Below, in pieces: positions 59,516 through 64,000 of a DNA stretch of 64,000 nucleotides. Within the stretch, counting starts at the first letter, position 1; every line of letters begins with the position of its first letter. Below the pieces are notes generated by a model, which saw nothing but the letters and a program-made list of their open reading frames with translations, searched no databases and was not told where the DNA came from. Source of the DNA: Mesorhizobium sp. LHD-90 (GTDB lineage: Bacteria > Pseudomonadota > Alphaproteobacteria > Rhizobiales > Rhizobiaceae); assembly GCF_030929505.1 (NCBI RefSeq), contig NZ_JAVFVV010000003.1:186001-250000 (forward strand), written 5' to 3'. The translations under genes were made by a program, and so were the position numbers.

Positions 59516-62500
59516 TTATCGCGCGCCAAACCCGCCCGATGTCGGCGTGGTGACAATCACCGCCTCGCCGGGCTCCAATACGGTCTGGTCGCAGGCCTTC
59601 AGGGTTTCGAGCATGCCATCCAACCGGCGGACCTGAGTGCTGCCGACCTCGCCGTCGCCGCCGCCATCGATCCCGCGCGGCGGGCGGTTGCGGTGCGAGG
59701 AGAGGATGGCGCACTCCATGCTTTCCAGGAAGCGGATGGTTCGTTTTGTGCCGTCGCCGGCGTTCCAAAGACCCTTGCCGCCCGAGCCTTCGCGGATGTG
59801 GAAATCTTCCAGCAGCACCGGGAAACGCAGTTCCAGCACTTCGGGGTCGGTGAGGCGCGAATTGGTCATGTGGGTATGGACGCCCGATGTGCCGGAAAAA
59901 CCGCGCCCGTCATTCATGCGGCCGGCCGGCGAGCCGGAACAGATGGTCTCGTAATACTGGTAGCAGTCGTTGCCGAAGGTGAGGTTGTTCATGGTGCCCT
60001 GCGCGTTGGCGAGCGCGCCCATGGCGCCGAACAGCGCGTTGGTGACATGCTGCGAGGTCTCGACATTGCCGGCGACGACCGCGGCCGGATAGGACGGCTT
60101 CAGCATGCAGCCGTCGGGGATGATTATGTTGATCGGCCTCAAGCAGCCGGCATTCATCGGGATGCTGTCTTCGACCATCACGCGAAAAGCGTAGAGCACG
60201 GCGGCGCGTGCGACCGGCTCGGGGGCGTTGAAATTGTTTTTCATCACCGGCGAGGTGCCGCTGAAGTCGACCGTTGCCTCGCGTTTTTGGCGGTCGACGG
60301 TGATCTTCACCTTGATCACCTGGCCGGTGTCGGTCGGATATTCGTATTCGGACGTGTCGGGCAGGCGCTCCAGCACGCGGCGCACGCTTTCGGCGGCGTT
60401 GTCCTGGACATGGCCCATATAAGCCTCGACGACATCCAGCTCGAAATGCGTGACCATCTTGCGTAGTTCGGCGACGCCCTTTTCGTTGGCGGCGATCTGT
60501 GCCTTGAGGTCGGCGATGTTCTGGTGCGGGTTGCGAGCGGGGTAGGGGTGGTCGGTGAGCAGGCGGTGGAGTTCGGCCTCGCGGAATCTTCCTTGAGCGA
60601 CGATGCGGAAATTGTCGAAGAGCACGCCTTCCTCGTCGACCGTCGTTGCGAGCGGCGTCATCGAACCGGGCGCCGTGCCGCCGACATCGGCATGATGGCC
60701 GCGCGCGGCGACCCAGAAGAGGATTTTTGGCGATTGGCCAATCTTCTCCTCAAACACCGGCGTGACCACCGTGATGTCCGGCAGATGCGTGCCGCCATTG
60801 TAGGGCGCGTTGAGCGCGAACACGTCGCCCGGATGTACGTCGCCTTCGTTGAGCCGAATGATGGTTTCCACCGATCGGTCCATCGAGCCCAGATGCACCG
60901 GCATGTGAGGGGCGTTGGCGACCAGTGCGCCGGTGTGATCGAAGACGGCGCAGGAAAAATCCAGGCGCTCCTTGATGTTGACCGAATAGGCGGTGTTCTG
61001 CAGCGTCACGCCCATCTGCTCGGCGATCGACATGAACAGGTTGTTGAAGACCTCCAGCATCACCGGATCGGCCTCGGTGCCGATCGCCGCCTGCCGGCGT
61101 TTCTTCTCGACACGGCGCATCAATACGTGGTTTTTCGCGGTGATCTCGGCGCGCCATCCGGGCTCGACGACGATGGTCTGGTGAGGCTCGATGATCAGCG
61201 CCGGGCCGGCGACACGGTTGCCGGGGCGCAGGGATTGGCGCCGGAAAATGCCTGCGTCCTGCCAGCCGCTGTCGACGAAAATCGCCCTGCGTTCGGAAGG
61301 ATTTGCATCCGTTTCCTGCAATGTTGATTCCACTTCGGCGCCGGCCGTGCCGCGGTTGTCACTGCCCTCGACGGCGACCGCCTCGACGATCATCGGCTTC
61401 GCTTCGTAGACGAAGCCGAACTGCGCCTTGTGGGCGCGCTCGAAATCGGCTTTCGCCTGATCGAGTGAACCGGCCTGGAAGGGGACGGGCAAAGCGGTAT
61501 CGGTTCCGTCGTAGCGGATATGCAGCACCGGGCGGCAGGCGGCGTTCCGCGATTGGATGCCCTGGTCGGCGAGTTCGGCCAGCACGCCGGCTTTCAGCGT
61601 CTCGATCAAGACGTCGATCGCCTCGTGCGAGGCTTCGTCGAGTGGCTTCAAAAGCCCCTGCTGGCGCGAGGCGAAGACCGAGGCGAGCCCGATGCCATAG
61701 GCCGAAAGCAGGCCGGAGAACGGGTGGATGAGCACCGCTTCCATTCCGAGCGCGTCGGCGACCAGGCAGGCGTGCTGGCCGCCGGCGCCGCCAAAACAGT
61801 TGAGCAGGTACTCGGTGACGTCGTAGCCGCGCTGCACGGAGATCTTCTTGATGGCGTTGGCCATGTTCTCGACGGCGATGGTGACGAAGCCTTCCGCCAC
61901 GGCTTCGGGCGCGCGGCCGTTGCCGACCTCGTCGGCGAGTGCGGCGAATTTTTCCCGCACCGCATCGCGGTCGAGCGGCTGGTCCTGGCCGGGGCCGAAG
62001 ATCGCCGGGAAGAAATCCGGCTGCAGCTTGCCCAGCATGATGTTGGCGTCGGTGACGGTAAGCGGTCCGCCGCGCCGGTAGCTCAAGGGACCGGGATTGG
62101 CGCCGGCCGAATCCGGGCCGGCGCGAAAACGGCCGGCCTCGAAGTGCAGGACGGAGCCGCCGCCGGCCGCCACGGTGTGGATGCGCATCATCGGCGCGCG
62201 GATGCGCACGCCGGCGACCTCGGTGTCGAAGGCGCGCTCGTAGTCGCCGTAGTAGTGGGCGACGTCGGTTGACGTGCCGCCCATGTCGAAGCCGATGACT
62301 TTTTCGAAACCGGCGGATTTCGCCGTTTCCACCATGCCGACCACGCCGCCCGCGGGGCCGGAAAGGATGGCGTCCTTGCCCTGGAATTTTTCGGCGGCGG
62401 TGAGGCCGCCGGAGGACATCATGAACATCAGGCGGGGGGATGACGATTGGCGGATCTCCCCCCAAGCGGGGGAGATGCCCGGCAGGGCAGAGGGGGGCAA

Positions 62501-63316
62501 CGTAGAGCGCGAACCGTCTCCATCTGCTTCCGAAAAAGGCTGAGATGTTGGCAGGACAGCGCGCCCCTCTGTCCTGCCGGACATCTCCCCCGCTTGGGGG
62601 GAGATTGGCAGCTTCGGCGTAGCGCCCAACTCCTCCGCCACCCGCCGCACATACCTCGCCAGAATCGGCGACAGATACGCGTCGACAACCGTGGTGTCGC
62701 CGCGGCCGACCAGTTTCACCAGCGGCGATACCTCGTGGCTGGCGGAGACCTGGGAAAATCCGGCCCCGCGGCAGAGTCTTGCCACCGCGCGCTCGTGTTC
62801 CGGATATTTCCAGGCATGCATGAAGACGATGGCCACGGCATCGATTCCGTCGGCCTTGCCCTGTTCGATGGCCGGGATGACGCTGGAGAGATCGAGGAGC
62901 CTTTCGACGCAGCCGTCGGCGCGCACGCGTTCGTCCACTTCGACGACACGCTCATAGAGCTGCTCGGGGAGGATGATCTCCTTGGCGAAGATGTCGGGCC
63001 GCGCCTGGTAGGCGATGCGCAGGGCGTCGCGAAAACCTTTGGTGATGAGCAGCAGGACGCGGTCGCCTTTGCGCTCCAGCAGCGCGTTGGTGGCGACGGT
63101 CGTGCCCATCTTGATCTCGCCGATCAGGCCGGGCGGGACGGCGGCGTCGCGGTCGACGCCGAGAAGGTCGCGGATGCCCTGGATGGCGGCGTCGCGATAG
63201 GCCTCGGGATTTTCGGAAAGCAGTTTTGCGGGATGCAGAGAGCCGTCGGGCGCACGGCCGATCACGTCGGTAAAAGTGCCGCCGCGATCGATCCAGAAAT
63301 CCCACTTGCCGTTCAC
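59516..63316 (-). CDS. Hydantoinase/oxoprolinase family protein, HyuA-HyuB fusion, with in-frame palindromic insertion
   Basis: 1266 residues. HyuA part (about 1-740): [74 protein letters not shown] and [14 protein letters not shown] (ATPase-like). HyuB part (about 760-1266): [44 protein letters not shown] and [26 protein letters not shown]. Such enzymes hydrolyse 5-oxoproline or hydantoins with ATP. About 60 residues ([10 protein letters not shown]...SPAWGEIRQ) between LGATPK and RLMFMMSS have no place in the family and come from the palindrome at 62454-62605. The frame stays open, so function may persist. It might substitute for a pathway hydantoinase, but no evidence links it to pyrimidines. 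Confidence 0.93.
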   Translation of the reverse strand: MNGKWDFWIDRGGTFTDVIGRAPDGSLHPAKLLSENPEAYRDAAIQGIRDLLGVDRDAAVPPGLIGEIKMGTTVATNALLERKGDRVLLLITKGFRDALRIAYQARPDIFAKEIILPEQLYERVVEVDERVRADGCVERLLDLSSVIPAIEQGKADGIDAVAIVFMHAWKYPEHERAVARLCRGAGFSQVSASHEVSPLVKLVGRGDTTVVDAYLSPILARYVRRVAEELGATPKLPISPQAGEMSGRTEGRAVLPTSQPFSEADGDGSRSTLPPSALPGISPAWGEIRQSSSPRLMFMMSSGGLTAAEKFQGKDAILSGPAGGVVGMVETAKSAGFEKVIGFDMGGTSTDVAHYYGDYERAFDTEVAGVRIRAPMMRIHTVAAGGGSVLHFEAGRFRAGPDSAGANPGPLSYRRGGPLTVTDANIMLGKLQPDFFPAIFGPGQDQPLDRDAVREKFAALADEVGNGRAPEAVAEGFVTIAVENMANAIKKISVQRGYDVTEYLLNCFGGAGGQHACLVADALGMEAVLIHPFSGLLSAYGIGLASVFASRQQGLLKPLDEASHEAIDVLIETLKAGVLAELADQGIQSRNAACRPVLHIRYDGTDTALPVPFQAGSLDQAKADFERAHKAQFGFVYEAKPMIVEAVAVEGSDNRGTAGAEVESTLQETDANPSERRAIFVDSGWQDAGIFRRQSLRPGNRVAGPALIIEPHQTIVVEPGWRAEITAKNHVLMRRVEKKRRQAAIGTEADPVMLEVFNNLFMSIAEQMGVTLQNTAYSVNIKERLDFSCAVFDHTGALVANAPHMPVHLGSMDRSVETIIRLNEGDVHPGDVFALNAPYNGGTHLPDITVVTPVFEEKIGQSPKILFWVAARGHHADVGGTAPGSMTPLATTVDEEGVLFDNFRIVAQGRFREAELHRLLTDHPYPARNPHQNIADLKAQIAANEKGVAELRKMVTHFELDVVEAYMGHVQDNAAESVRRVLERLPDTSEYEYPTDTGQVIKVKITVDRQKREATVDFSGTSPVMKNNFNAPEPVARAAVLYAFRVMVEDSIPMNAGCLRPINIIIPDGCMLKPSYPAAVVAGNVETSQHVTNALFGAMGALANAQGTMNNLTFGNDCYQYYETICSGSPAGRMNDGRGFSGTSGVHTHMTNSRLTDPEVLELRFPVLLEDFHIREGSGGKGLWNAGDGTKRTIRFLESMECAILSSHRNRPPRGIDGGGDGEVGSTQVRRLDGMLETLKACDQTVLEPGEAVIVTTPTSGGFGAR
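62454..62605. repeat. Palindromic element inside the oxoprolinase coding region
   Basis: Arms 62454-62498 and 62561-62605 are reverse complements with about three mismatches in 45, 62 bases apart. Sequence (ATCTCCCCCCAAGCGGGGGA type) is like intergenic palindromes common in Mesorhizobium-type genomes, but here it is within a gene. The surrounding extra stretch of about 180 bases (about 62434-62612) is a multiple of three with no stop codon in the gene's frame. Confidence 0.92.
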
Positions 63317-63403
63317 GGTCCGCTCCGTCCGGGTTGCGCCCGAGTGATAGCGGAAAGTTTTGGAGCGGTCACCGCGCTGCCCGTGTGCGGCCGGCGCTCA
63401 AAA

Positions 63404-63439
63404 ACAATTTCGCCCGCGCTTGGGAGCACGCGGGCGAAA
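63404..63439 (-). terminator. Intrinsic terminator after the last small gene
   Basis: On the minus strand TTTCGCCCGCG (63439-63429) pairs with CGCGGGCGAAA (63418-63408) over a ten-base loop, followed by TTGTTTTT. 26 bases after the stop of the gene at 63465. Confidence 0.8.
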
Positions 63440-63464
63440 AGATCGGTCGGCAGTGTGGAGGGGC

Positions 63465-63710
63465 TTACTTTGCCGTCCGCGACTTGGAAGCCGGGATCGG
63501 TACGCCGCCGTCGGCAGCCTTGATCAGATTGTAGATTTCGGCAACCGAATCGCGAACCGCCAGCACCTTCTGTTTCGCATCGCCTTTCTTATCGGCTTCG
63601 TCGGCGAAATAGAGCGTCGATCCGCCGCCCGTGCGCGGGCCGACATGCGTGAGACGATCGACATCGACCAGAACCGGTTCGAGGTCGTTTCGCGTTAGTT
63701 TAATCCACAT
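63465..63710 (-). CDS. Small hypothetical protein
   Basis: 81 residues: MWIKLTRNDLEPVLVDVDRLTHVGPRTGGGSTLYFADEADKK, then VLAVRDSVAEIYNLIKAADGG. The start resembles the small beta-sheet FlbD-type or LytTR-lacking proteins, but no motif is decisive. Likely cytosolic. Ends with its own terminator, so it is a single-gene unit. The 290 bases beyond (63711-64000) should hold its promoter; nothing else was identified there. Confidence 0.6.
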   Translation of the reverse strand: MWIKLTRNDLEPVLVDVDRLTHVGPRTGGGSTLYFADEADKKGDAKQKVLAVRDSVAEIYNLIKAADGGVPIPASKSRTAK

Positions 63711-64000
63711 AACTTGTTACCCTCCAAGTGTTGTCAAAGCATCGGCCCTCATTGACCGAAACCGTGCGGAAGAAATGTAACGAAAGGTGGCCTTTCTAGA
63801 ACCGCGGCGCCGCGAACACAAGCGCGCTTTTTGCGAACTGCAATCAGCAGGCGAGCGAACGCCGGAGAAGGCAGGGCGGGACGCCTCCCGTATGTTCATC
63901 GCGAAATGTTGCAGCCCGTCGCCAAGCGTGAAGAAACGTATGGGCCGTTTCAGCATTTCTCAGGCGACGTAGTGCAACGTCGAAGAGAGAGGAAGACTGC

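Noticed and set aside
61359-62465. 368-codon minus-strand frame inside the oxoprolinase gene
   Set aside because: Out-of-frame Arg/Gly-rich shadow of the real HyuA frame.
63787-63972. Short plus-strand ORF at the window end
   Set aside because: No ribosome site, basic skewed composition, and likely promoter region of the minus-strand gene.
1-64000. Search for tRNA, rRNA, transposase and integrase genes
   Set aside because: No sequence with a tRNA cloverleaf pattern, rRNA core or transposase/integrase motif was recognised by eye; a covariance-model scan would be needed to be certain.

Overview
The window is high-GC DNA, with rhizobial-style palindromic repeats and gene families typical of the Hyphomicrobiales (Rhizobiales). 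A Mesorhizobium-like or other Phyllobacteriaceae genome is the best guess. That guess rests on the betaine-lipid genes btaAB behind a Pho box, the RutR-controlled reductive pyrimidine pathway, TRAP-TAXI and TRAP-type uptake, an ArsR-methyltransferase regulator in front of metF, and several families of intergenic palindromes. No rRNA, tRNA, CRISPR array or intact insertion sequence was seen. Ordering is chromosome-like, with accessory islets.

1-18.5 kb is dominated by pyrimidine catabolism: the 3' part of preA, a RutR-type TetR repressor with its operator in front of an omega-aminotransferase, a cupin and a beta-ureidopropionase-type amidohydrolase, then a complete NMT1/THI5-type ABC importer (ATPase, two permeases, binding protein). 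Interspersed are a TRAP-TAXI importer, an Rrf2-AhpD-DoxX redox operon, a small EthD/VOC/sigma-factor cluster, a GH114-like gene and a MazEF toxin-antitoxin pair. No dihydropyrimidinase lies in the window.

18.6-29.1 kb holds a CHRD protein, a translationally coupled thiamine-diphosphate enzyme and CoA-transferase, and two large RTX (calcium-binding, presumably type I-secreted) proteins, which flank an alpha/beta hydrolase. One RTX protein has a seven-repeat propeller; the other carries five tandem 97-residue units. A 770-bp spacer with an AT-rich core follows.

29.9-44.2 kb is mostly housekeeping: ettA, whose 3' end has been duplicated around an inserted RelE/RelB-type module, tam, a FabH-like synthase, a MOSC protein, a divergent SDR/TetR pair, trmO, a SahR-like regulator with metF, an EamA exporter and an ornithine/lysine decarboxylase with a long structured leader.

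44.3-64 kb has a beta-lactamase-family hydrolase, two small envelope proteins, glutaminase, MFS and AI-2E transporters, a Tat-exported amidohydrolase, two murein hydrolases, a second serine hydrolase, a tautomerase, the btaBA operon and a fused hydantoinase/oxoprolinase. The oxoprolinase gene carries an in-frame palindromic element. The most unusual items are the ettA-tail toxin-antitoxin insertion, the protein-coding palindrome, the decarboxylase leader with its small ORF, and the AT-rich core of the spacer before ettA.
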